Positions 6,836 to 13,026 of a stretch of DNA of 50,708 nucleotides are shown one piece after another. The notes beneath the pieces were generated by a model that searched no databases, was not told the origin of the DNA, and worked only from the letters and a program-made list of their open reading frames with translations. The stretch's first letter is position 1, and the number at the start of each line of letters is the position of its first letter. Source of the DNA: a virus. The stretch covers positions 1-50,708 of IMG/VR virus record IMGVR_UViG_3300036766_000591. One strand, 5' to 3'. The translations under genes and the position numbers were made by a program.

Positions 6836-7050
6836 GCAGCCCGCCGGAGGGCGTCGGCCGCTCGCTGGCTCGGCTGCGTCCTACCCGCCAGCCAGCGGCG
6901 CACGGTGCTCGGGGCGACGCCCAGGAGCCGCGCGAACGCCTGCTGGCTAATCCCCAGGCCCTCGATGCCCCTGCGGAGGTCCGCGGGGCTCAGGGCGGCG
7001 CGTGGGCCGCGTGGCGTAGAACGGCGGGACAGGGTGCGCGGCGTGGTCAT
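6832..7050 (-). CDS. HTH-type transcriptional regulator
   Basis: 72 residues. The helix-turn-helix is clear: LRRGIEGLGISQQAFARLLG followed by VAPSTVRRWLAGRTQPS, as in XRE-like repressors and antitoxins. An Arg-rich N-terminal arm precedes it. I chose the ATG at 7050; a GTG at 7074 is also in frame. The gene is first in the leftward early-type block, and the DNA just upstream holds an inverted repeat and three short iterated elements. It is a good candidate for an autoregulated early repressor or Cro-like protein. Confidence 0.75.
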   Translation of the reverse strand: MTTPRTLSRRSTPRGPRAALSPADLRRGIEGLGISQQAFARLLGVAPSTVRRWLAGRTQPSQRAADALRRAA

Positions 7051-7063
7051 GGGGAGACGAGAG

Positions 7064-7120
7064 TAGCGCACCAACTACCCTAGCGCAATAGCGCATATTG
7101 CCACAGTCTTGTGTGGCAAT
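7064..7120. promoter_or_regulatory. Probable operator region: TAGCGCA repeats and inverted repeat
   Basis: Three copies of TAGCGCA occur at 7064-7070, 7081-7087 and 7089-7095. A perfect inverted repeat with nine-base arms (ATTGCCACA / TGTGGCAAT, six-base loop) spans 7097-7120. All lie in the gap between the Rz-like gene and the HTH gene. I see no convincing -35/-10 pair for the HTH gene, so this is called an operator region rather than a promoter. Confidence 0.6.
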
Positions 7121-7173
7121 TTGCAACGCTCTCCCGATGCCACGCACGGCGCCTGGGCGGCCCCGTGGCGGAC

Positions 7174-7767
7174 TCAGAGCCGGCAGGCCACTCCGACCAG
7201 TAGATCGGGCCCCCTAAGCCCCCAGCCCGCGCCGAGGCCCGGCCCACAGCGCCGTAGCCGCCGCTGCCGGGTCGCGACGTCCAGCTGCGCGACCGCCTCA
7301 TGGAGGTCGGCGCTCACGGAATCGGCCGAGCGGTTCGCCGCGGCCCATCGCCCCTTGAACAGGCTCGCGCGCGCCCTCTCGGCCGCAATCTGCACGTCCT
7401 TCTCGGTCAGCTCGCGGGCATGGAGCGCGCCCAGGGAGTCGAACAGCGCGCGCGCCGACGTGTCGGGGAGCAGGATGCGCACGGTATCCGTGAGGTGGGA
7501 GGCCGCCAAGGCGAGCGCGGCCTGTCGGTGGCGGGAGGCGGCGCTGGCCGCCCGGAGAGAGGCTTCGTGCAACAGGGCGAGCGAGTCGCTGGCGTGCCGG
7601 CGGTCCTCGCCCCGCCGGTGGAGCGCGGCGTGCCGGGCGAGGGCCTGATAGTTGGCGCGGGCTTCGGGGTCCGGCCGGTCGTAGGCGCCGCGGGCGAGCC
7701 AGCCCACGAGCGCGAGGGCGGCGTAGGGCAGCCAACGGGGAACCGTAAGTCGTTGTAATATGGCCAC
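7174..7767 (-). CDS. Rz-like / membrane-anchored coiled-coil lysis protein
   Basis: 197 residues from a GTG at 7767 with a GGGGG box upstream. An N-terminal membrane segment (YAALALVGWLARGAYD) is followed by about 130 residues of helical, Ala/Arg/Leu-rich sequence with Asp-Ser pairs, then a Gly-rich C-terminal piece with the segment GLGAGWGLRGPDLLVG. This is the layout of inner-membrane spanins, which help disrupt the outer membrane of Gram-negative hosts. The endolysin is encoded 1.1 kb upstream in the same direction. No separate o-spanin lipoprotein was found next to it. Confidence 0.55.
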   Translation of the reverse strand: MAILQRLTVPRWLPYAALALVGWLARGAYDRPDPEARANYQALARHAALHRRGEDRRHASDSLALLHEASLRAASAASRHRQAALALAASHLTDTVRILLPDTSARALFDSLGALHARELTEKDVQIAAERARASLFKGRWAAANRSADSVSADLHEAVAQLDVATRQRRLRRCGPGLGAGWGLRGPDLLVGVACRL

Positions 7768-7778
7768 TTAGCCCCCTA

Positions 7779-7807
7779 TTGACTTCCTAGGGCATATGCC
7801 CTATATT
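7779..7807 (+). promoter_or_regulatory. Strong sigma70-type promoter for the plus-strand operon
   Basis: TTGACT (7779-7784), a 17-base spacer and TATATT (7802-7807). It lies 48 bases before the first plus-strand start codon and its spacer is filled by a palindrome. Confidence 0.8.
7788..7803. promoter_or_regulatory. Operator palindrome TAGGGCATATGCCCTA
   Basis: A perfect 16-base palindrome sits between the -35 and -10 boxes and overlaps the first two bases of the -10. A protein bound here would block RNA polymerase. The HTH protein encoded at 8515-8685, at the end of the operon, is the obvious candidate ligand. Confidence 0.65.
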
Positions 7808-7855
7808 GGTGGTACGGTCAGGGCAATCCCGCCCGACCAGCACCAGGAGCACCAG

Positions 7856-8098
7856 ATGACCCGCACCCCTAGCCTCTCAGTTGAGCGGACCCCCAACGGC
7901 AAAGTCGCACTCGTAGTCCGTAACGCCACCGCCTCGCTGCGGCCATTACTTGACCGCCTCGGGATCGTGCCAGATTGTACGATTACCAACCGGCGCGCGG
8001 TGCTGTGCTCGACACCGGCAGAGCTTGACGCCGCGAGGGAACCACTGCGACAACTGTTCGACGCGCGCGGCCAATGGGTCGGCGCGAGGGAGGGTTGA
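7856..8098 (+). CDS. First gene of divergent regulatory operon, unknown
   Basis: 80 residues. The ATG at 7856 follows AGGAGC at good spacing. The N-terminal half is beta-rich (SLSVERTPNGKVALVVRN), the second half helical. It is one of the few non-HNH genes on the plus strand. No family recognised. Confidence 0.7.
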   Translation: MTRTPSLSVERTPNGKVALVVRNATASLRPLLDRLGIVPDCTITNRRAVLCSTPAELDAAREPLRQLFDARGQWVGAREG

Positions 8099-8101
8099 GG
8101 G

Positions 8102-8518
8102 ATGGTCCGCGATCTCCCGGCAGCGGCGCGCCTCTGCGCCGACGCCATCGCCGCGATGGACGCGGGCACAGTCGAGGTCGCCCGGGTCGCGGTTGGTTGC
8201 GCCCGTCGCGCCCTCAGTCATTGGGGCACCCCTTGGCCTCAGACTGAGGCGCAAGTGGCGCGCCTGCTCGACGCCCCACTGACCACCGACCCCGTCGTGG
8301 CGGCGGCCGAATGGCTGCAACTGGCCGACGACAAGCTGCGCGGTGACGTCGTGACAGGCGACGAGCCCTACGACGTGCGCGAGTATCTGGGACGGGATTA
8401 CCGCAACGTTGGCGAGCCAGAGGGCGCGGTCCTAGCGTGGCTCCAAACGCACCGCACAGCATACCCCCGCACGGCGCGCGCCTACGTGGCAACCGCGCGA
8501 GCGTTGCTCGCCGAGTGA
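8102..8518 (+). CDS. Hypothetical protein of the regulatory operon
   Basis: 138 residues, all-helical in appearance, with a GAGGG ribosome binding site. It begins three bases after the previous gene and ends in a GTGA overlap with the HTH gene, so the three genes form one operon behind the 7779 promoter. The middle contains DVREYLGRDYRNVGEPEGAV. Function unknown. Confidence 0.7.
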   Translation: MVRDLPAAARLCADAIAAMDAGTVEVARVAVGCARRALSHWGTPWPQTEAQVARLLDAPLTTDPVVAAAEWLQLADDKLRGDVVTGDEPYDVREYLGRDYRNVGEPEGAVLAWLQTHRTAYPRTARAYVATARALLAE

Positions 8519-8685
8519 CGCCCGTCACGTTGCTCCGCGCCGCGATTGCCGCGTCGGGTCTGTCGGCGCGGCAGTTCGCCGTCCGCGTCCTGCTCCGCGA
8601 CGAGCGCACGGTGCGCCGCTGGCTCGCGGGCGACTCGCCGATCCCGACGCCCGTCGTCGCGTTCCTCGCACGCGAGGGCGGTTAG
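8515..8685 (+). CDS. Small HTH DNA-binding protein
   Basis: 56 residues from GTG at 8515. The helix-turn-helix is LLRAAIAASGLSARQFAVRV followed by DERTVRRWLAGDSPIPTP. It resembles a bare XRE/Cro-size domain without dimerisation extras. Position as last gene of the operon suggests feedback on the palindrome at 7788-7803. It shares RRWLAG with the HTH protein at 6832-7050, so the two may form an opposing regulator pair. Confidence 0.7.
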   Translation: MTPVTLLRAAIAASGLSARQFAVRVLLRDERTVRRWLAGDSPIPTPVVAFLAREGG

Positions 8686-8703
8686 GCAGCCAGCGGGGCA
8701 CCG

Positions 8704-8883
8704 TCACCCGTCCTGCCGTTCCTCGGTGCGCACCGCGTCGCACGCCGCCTGCCAGTGTGCGTTGAGCGACGCGTAGGGCCAGATGACCGTCGAGAGGCGC
8801 CCGTGGCGCCCGAACTCCACCAGGACGCCGGTGGCGAGCGCCGTGAAGCGGACGGGGATACTCAGCGACTCAAGGGACGGCAT
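8704..8883 (-). CDS. Small hypothetical protein after endolysin
   Basis: 59 residues. ATG at 8883, four bases after the endolysin stop. The first part is beta-like (LSIPVRFTALATGVLVEFG), the second aromatic and helical. No ribosome binding site stands out. Function unknown. Confidence 0.5.
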   Translation of the reverse strand: MPSLESLSIPVRFTALATGVLVEFGRHGRLSTVIWPYASLNAHWQAACDAVRTEERQDG

Positions 8884-8887
8884 CGGC

Positions 8888-9349
8888 TCACGTGGGCACG
8901 TAACAGCCGGCGGCCTTGCGCTCGGCCTGCACGCGGTTCTCCCAGCCGTCGAAGTTCCGGCGCAGCTTCACGCTCTCCTCGCCCAGGTCCACGTAGAACC
9001 GTTCCCGCAGGTTCAGGTACTCGCAGGGATCGTTGTTGCAGGTGCCCAGGACGCCGAGGGCGACATGGGGCGAGGTGTTCACGTAGAAGTCGAAGTGGAC
9101 CGCGTCGAGCGGTTCGGTGAGCGCGGCGCAGCCCGCCGGGACCCAGTAGAAGTCGTGATAGAACCGCTCCACTTCCTGCTCGGTGATCATCCGCACCGTC
9201 TGGTGCGGGAGCTTCCACGCCTCGCGGGCGTGATCGTACGCCTTCTGTGTGACGCCCTTCATCGTGGGGTTGGGGTCGCGCGCGTCCCGGCCATCGTACC
9301 AGCCGCCCTCGTGCGCCAGCGTGCGCTTCAAGGCCGCGGCGAAGCTCAT
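8888..9349 (-). CDS. Endolysin, GH108-type peptidoglycan hydrolase
   Basis: 153 residues starting MSFAAALKRTLAHEGGWYDG at 9349 (ATGA overlap). The HEGG motif with Glu14 and the following PTMKGVTQKAYDHAREAW are hallmarks of the GH108/ZliS muramidase group; Glu14 is the expected catalytic acid. No signal peptide or membrane anchor is visible, so export would need a holin. Three small membrane-protein genes lie directly upstream, which fits a lysis module. Confidence 0.85.
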   Translation of the reverse strand: MSFAAALKRTLAHEGGWYDGRDARDPNPTMKGVTQKAYDHAREAWKLPHQTVRMITEQEVERFYHDFYWVPAGCAALTEPLDAVHFDFYVNTSPHVALGVLGTCNNDPCEYLNLRERFYVDLGEESVKLRRNFDGWENRVQAERKAAGCYVPT

Positions 9350-9714
9350 GGCGCCGCCGCCTTCTTCCACGACAGCGCAAGCGCCTGGGCGATCTTGAGC
9401 CCCGCCACGGTGCGATCGGGCGCCGCGATGTAGGCGGCCACCACCGCGATCAGCAGCCCCAGCCCGACCCGCACGCAGTCCACCACGCGCAGCGTATCGG
9501 CCTTGAGCATCAGGGCCAGGGCGCCGTCGAAGACGCGATAGGCGATGATGAGCACGCCGCCCCCGACGCCCAGCCGGACCAGCTTCCCGAGCGCATGGCG
9601 CACCGGCGTCTCGACGGCGAGCGCGGCCTGCTGCTTGGTCTGGTAGGCGGTCGCAGCCTCCACGACCCGCGTCCCGATGGCCTGACGGATCCCGCTCGGC
9701 TTCGGTGCGGTCAC
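9346..9714 (-). CDS. Membrane protein of the lysis block, holin candidate
   Basis: 122 residues from GTG at 9714 (GTGA overlap). Two hydrophobic segments are visible (LGVGGGVLIIAYRVFDGALAL and VRVGLGLLIAVVAAYIAAP), separated by a short charged link. Directly upstream of the endolysin and coupled to it, so a holin role is plausible but not proven by sequence. Confidence 0.6.
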   Translation of the reverse strand: MTAPKPSGIRQAIGTRVVEAATAYQTKQQAALAVETPVRHALGKLVRLGVGGGVLIIAYRVFDGALALMLKADTLRVVDCVRVGLGLLIAVVAAYIAAPDRTVAGLKIAQALALSWKKAAAP

Positions 9715-9977
9715 TCGCCCCTCCGTTGTCGGCCCTTCATGTCGGCCAGCAGTTCGCCCACCTGCTCCCGCGCGTGGGACGTGGCGGCTTCGTGCTGCTC
9801 GATGTCCCGCCGCAGCAACGGAATCTCCGAGGTGTGCCGCTCGATGTTCTCCAGCAACACCTCGACGCGCGCCTCGTGGCCGTTCGGCTTCCCGCGGCCG
9901 TTGGTGACGTGCTTCGCCAGCCAGCCCAGGACCACGCCGACGGGGGCCACGATGGCCGTCACCTCCACCCCGGTCAT
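9711..9977 (-). CDS. Small membrane protein of the lysis block
   Basis: 88 residues. An N-terminal membrane segment (VTAIVAPVGVVLGWLAKHV) is followed by a charged coiled-coil-like helix with EVLLENIERH and many Glu/His. This resembles the short phage proteins annotated as putative holin or lysis accessory. ATGA and GTGA overlaps on both sides. Confidence 0.6.
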   Translation of the reverse strand: MTGVEVTAIVAPVGVVLGWLAKHVTNGRGKPNGHEARVEVLLENIERHTSEIPLLRRDIEQHEAATSHAREQVGELLADMKGRQRRGE

Positions 9978-10249
9978 GCGAGCCCCCAGAGGAGCAGCGC
10001 GCCGAGCCCGATGCCCACCTCGCGCTCGGCCACGTCCATAAGCGACCACCCGTTGGCGTCCAGCGTCAATTCATACACGAGACTCAAGGCGGTCGCGAGC
10101 ACGAGCACCGAAAGCGGATGCACGCCGAAGGCGGCGAGCCACAGCAGCCCGCAGGCCAGCGCCGTCGTGAGCAGGCCGCTCAGCATCTCGGTCACGAGCG
10201 AGGGAAGCCCCCACGTCCAGCGCGTTAGGCGCAGCCAGAGGCCATTCAT
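9974..10249 (-). CDS. Multi-pass membrane protein of the lysis block
   Basis: 91 residues with up to three hydrophobic segments (TTALACGLLWLAAFGV, SVLVLATALSLVYEL, GIGLGALLLWGLA). ATGA overlap with the tail gene before it. A second holin/antiholin-type candidate; function is inferred from context only. Confidence 0.6.
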   Translation of the reverse strand: MNGLWLRLTRWTWGLPSLVTEMLSGLLTTALACGLLWLAAFGVHPLSVLVLATALSLVYELTLDANGWSLMDVAEREVGIGLGALLLWGLA

Positions 10250-11553
10250 ATTTCCTCGACCAGCGCGAACGGCACGCCATACCGCGCGACGGGCATCGCT
10301 TCGAGCGGCGAGAGCTCGCGCATTACCGCCAGGAAACTGCGGCGGTGCAGGTGCGTCGTGTCCTCGGGATCGTGGACGTAAAACAACTGCTTGCCGATGC
10401 CGAGCCGCGCCTGCATGTCGAACGGGCCTTCGAGGGCCTCCGTCTCGGGGAGATTGTTCAGCGCGAACGTCACCGTGCGCCGCTTGCTCTTGAGCTGGTA
10501 GACGGCCGCGCCGCCATCGGTCGGCGTGCGGATCGAGTCGTCTTCCCATCCGTGCTTGAGGCCATAGGCGGCGTTTATGGTGGGCTGGAAGCCGCCCGCG
10601 ATGATGAGCCGACCCACCTGCACGTAGCCTGCGCTGTTGCCCGTGTCGGCGACGTTGGTGCGCCAGTAGCGTGCGGACTGCGCGGCCGTGGTGACGTGGA
10701 GCGCGGAGAGGCTGTAGCCCTCGGCCTCTTCGGCGTCGATGCCCGAGGGCCAGCCTGCGACGTAGCCGGTGTCGTAGACGAGTTGCGCCGTGGCGGCGTT
10801 CCACGCTTGGATGTCGCCGATGTAGAACGCGGCGGTATCAGCGGCGCCCCCGTTGGCGGGAAACACAATCACGCGATTAGTATTCGCTGCGATGACGCCG
10901 GCGGCGAGTGCGGTAATACGAAATCCAGTCCCTTCGGCCACCGTCGAGATAACCGAGCCAAGTGTAGCCGTGACGACAGGCGTGGCGGCACTGAAATCAA
11001 TCGTGACGATTATTCGGTCGGTGCCTGTCGTTTGGTCATTAACTTTGACCACGTGCGCGGCGTAAACCGACGAGCGTTTCACAAGGAACGAGAATACCTT
11101 ATCCGCATTGGCCGTGAATATCAGGCTACGGTAGGTATATTCTGTGACCGCTCCGTCATCGTCCCCGATCAAATCCAAAGGGATGCCGTTGGAGGTGGTC
11201 GCCGCCGCGCTCCGTGTTGGCGTGCCGACATTCGTCCAGTCGGCATCGCCTACCGTCGCCCAGTCAATGATCGGCACGCTCGCCCAGCCGCGATGCCGCA
11301 CCGTGGCCGCCGTCGAGAAGTTGTGGCCCGACAGCGCGAGCAGCCTGACGCTGCGCGCGACGCCGAGGTCGGTGTCGAACTGGGTATCGGCCACGGCGGC
11401 GCTGGAGGAGCGCGCCACTTTCTGGATGTATCTGTCCTGCATGTTGCTCAGGGGCAGCGTCGCGCTCCACGGCGTACCGATCGTGGAGATGACAGGCGAA
11501 TAGGTCACGCCGACGTCACTCCACAGAGGCCATCCTAACAAAACGCTACTCAT
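10246..11553 (-). CDS. Tail-tip protein with inserted carbohydrate-binding-like domain
   Basis: 435 residues. The N- and C-terminal thirds look like a phage tail protein (ATLPLSNMQDRYIQKVARS; C-terminal GIGKQLFYVHDPEDTTHLHR). Residues about 98-255 form a separate beta-rich block (YTYRSLIFTANADKVFSFLV, VVTATLGSV) of the kind found in carbohydrate-binding modules inserted in phage tail proteins. A role in receptor contact is inferred. The start overlaps the upstream lectin-like gene by ATGA. Confidence 0.65.
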   Translation of the reverse strand: MSSVLLGWPLWSDVGVTYSPVISTIGTPWSATLPLSNMQDRYIQKVARSSSAAVADTQFDTDLGVARSVRLLALSGHNFSTAATVRHRGWASVPIIDWATVGDADWTNVGTPTRSAAATTSNGIPLDLIGDDDGAVTEYTYRSLIFTANADKVFSFLVKRSSVYAAHVVKVNDQTTGTDRIIVTIDFSAATPVVTATLGSVISTVAEGTGFRITALAAGVIAANTNRVIVFPANGGAADTAAFYIGDIQAWNAATAQLVYDTGYVAGWPSGIDAEEAEGYSLSALHVTTAAQSARYWRTNVADTGNSAGYVQVGRLIIAGGFQPTINAAYGLKHGWEDDSIRTPTDGGAAVYQLKSKRRTVTFALNNLPETEALEGPFDMQARLGIGKQLFYVHDPEDTTHLHRRSFLAVMRELSPLEAMPVARYGVPFALVEEI

Positions 11554-12257
11554 GATCTGCTCTGGCCAACCGTTATGAAGTCAACCTGGAGAGTCCCCAC
11601 GCTCGCCGCCGCACTTTCTTTCCCGATGCGGATGACCGGCTGCAAGGCCAAGGCCGCCACTTGGTCCATGCGGAATGTGGTCGCGCTCGCGACCCGTGCG
11701 CCGTCGATGTAGAAGCGGATCGCGGCCGTGTCGTCTATCTCGATTCTCACAACCGTCCATTGATTGGCGACAAGCGTGACGCCGCTTGCGATGAGGCTTT
11801 GCTCATGCACCGTGTCGTCGCTCTCTAGGGTGATAGCCCCAGACCCATCCAACCTCGCCCAGATGCTTTCCGCCACCGTGTTGACGGCCGCGTTGTGGTC
11901 GCCACAGAGGCCGACGACCGCCACGACGGAGCCGGTCGGCAGCACCGTGAAGCGTACCCGCGCCTCGAAGAACAGCTTTTGGTTGAGCGTGAGTGTACGT
12001 TGATTGCCCCAGTCCACGCCCGCGAGCTGTATCTCGTTCGTCGCGTCGAGCGCCAGGGCATATACGCCGCTCGGCGCGTCCCCGATCATGGCCTCGCCGG
12101 CGCCGTTGGTGTCGCGCACGGTCCAGTGATCAGACTCAATGGGATCACCCAAGAAGTCGTCCTTGAACCACACCGGGCACAGCGCGCGGATCGTCTCGTC
12201 GGTGCTGCTGTCGAAATAATGAAGCCACCCGCCGAAATATCTTGTCTTGAGGCTCAT
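11550..12257 (-). CDS. Lectin-like (LamG/concanavalin-type) virion protein
   Basis: 235 residues starting MSLKTRYFGGWLHYFDSS with an AAGGGG box upstream. The DDFLGDPIESDHWTVRD opening, the FFEARVRFTVLP strand and the RFYIDGARVAS strand are typical of jelly-roll lectin-like domains in phage tails and appendages. Probably binds glycans on the host surface. It lies between the plus-strand HNH cassette and the next tail protein. Confidence 0.65.
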   Translation of the reverse strand: MSLKTRYFGGWLHYFDSSTDETIRALCPVWFKDDFLGDPIESDHWTVRDTNGAGEAMIGDAPSGVYALALDATNEIQLAGVDWGNQRTLTLNQKLFFEARVRFTVLPTGSVVAVVGLCGDHNAAVNTVAESIWARLDGSGAITLESDDTVHEQSLIASGVTLVANQWTVVRIEIDDTAAIRFYIDGARVASATTFRMDQVAALALQPVIRIGKESAAASVGTLQVDFITVGQSRS

Positions 12258-12266
12258 ACCGACCCC

Positions 12267-12295
12267 TTGCTGGTAGCACGCGAGCGCGCTAGATT
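12267..12295 (+). promoter_or_regulatory. Promoter of plus-strand HNH cassette 1
   Basis: TTGCTG (12267-12272), 17 bases, TAGATT (12290-12295). The ATG at 12303 begins seven bases after the -10 box, so transcription would start at or one base before the ATG. The same geometry recurs at 15475-15503. Confidence 0.55.
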
Positions 12296-12302
12296 TCCAC
12301 CC

Positions 12303-12443
12303 ATGAAAGCCATGTATTGCAAGCGGGGCCACCGCCTCACGAAAGCCAACCGCGCGCCGGACGGGCGCTGCCGCATCTGCCGCCGGAAGTTCGGCACGAT
12401 CCGCATGCGCGCGTACCGCAAACGGAAGCGGGCCGAGCCGTGA
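12303..12443 (+). CDS. Stand-alone zinc domain, HNH cassette 1
   Basis: 46 residues with CKRGHRL...CRICRRK, a Cys/His zinc module ending in a basic tail. The same module type is found at the C-terminus of the HNH protein encoded directly after it (CPRGHAL...CRTCNTK). No ribosome binding site, in line with a leaderless transcript. The stop overlaps the HNH start (GTGA). Paralogue of 15511-15645. Confidence 0.65.
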   Translation: MKAMYCKRGHRLTKANRAPDGRCRICRRKFGTIRMRAYRKRKRAEP

Positions 12444-13021
12444 CGGGCGTGTTCGTGGCGTGGAATCCGAAGAAGCCTAACGGGCCCGGCTGGATCGAGG
12501 ACGGGAGCGGCTGCCACGTCTGGATTGGGGCCAGAGACAGAAAGGGCTACGGCCAAGTTCGCCAAGGACGCGGCAAGGGGAGGCTTCGATATGTGCATCG
12601 CGTCCGTTACGAACGCGAGATTGGGCCGATCCCCGACGGGCTTCCGCTCGATCATTTCGTCTGCAACAATGGCGCGGGAGGATGCTGTAATCCCCATCAT
12701 TGCCGGCCGGTCACGCGCCGCGAGAACGCACTCCGGAGCGAAAGCCGCGCCGCGACGAACGCCGCCAAGACGCATTGTCCGAGAGGCCACGCCCTTGTTG
12801 GCGACAACCTCATTGCGTCCAAACTGAGGCGGGGCCGTGAGTGCCGGACATGCAACACGAAAAGATGTGCCGAGCGTTACGCCGCCAACCGAGACACCGT
12901 GCTCGCACGGCGCAGGGCCTTGATGACACCCGCCAAACGGGAGGCCAAGAGGGCCAGCGACCGCGCCGCCTACCGCGCGAAACGTCCCGAGGTCAAGCGG
13001 CAAACGAGGTACAGTGAGTGA
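12440..13021 (+). CDS. HNH endonuclease, plus-strand cassette 1
   Basis: 193 residues from a GTG. Order of motifs: MTGVFVAW, PGWIEDGSGCHVWIGARD, the catalytic region LDHFVCNNGAGGCCNPHHCR (H, N, H of the HNH fold with zinc cysteines), PVTRRENALR, then a C-terminal CPRGH/CRTC zinc module and a basic tail. It is encoded against the direction of all surrounding phage genes, as expected for an independent mobile gene. Close paralogue of 15642-16151. Its end lies five bases from the stop of the convergent tail gene. Confidence 0.85.
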   Translation: MTGVFVAWNPKKPNGPGWIEDGSGCHVWIGARDRKGYGQVRQGRGKGRLRYVHRVRYEREIGPIPDGLPLDHFVCNNGAGGCCNPHHCRPVTRRENALRSESRAATNAAKTHCPRGHALVGDNLIASKLRRGRECRTCNTKRCAERYAANRDTVLARRRALMTPAKREAKRASDRAAYRAKRPEVKRQTRYSE

Positions 13022-13026
13022 CACTC

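Noticed and set aside
7174-7767. Calling the coiled-coil membrane protein a definite spanin
   Set aside because: Topology and position fit, but no lipoprotein partner lies nearby, so it is reported only as Rz-like.
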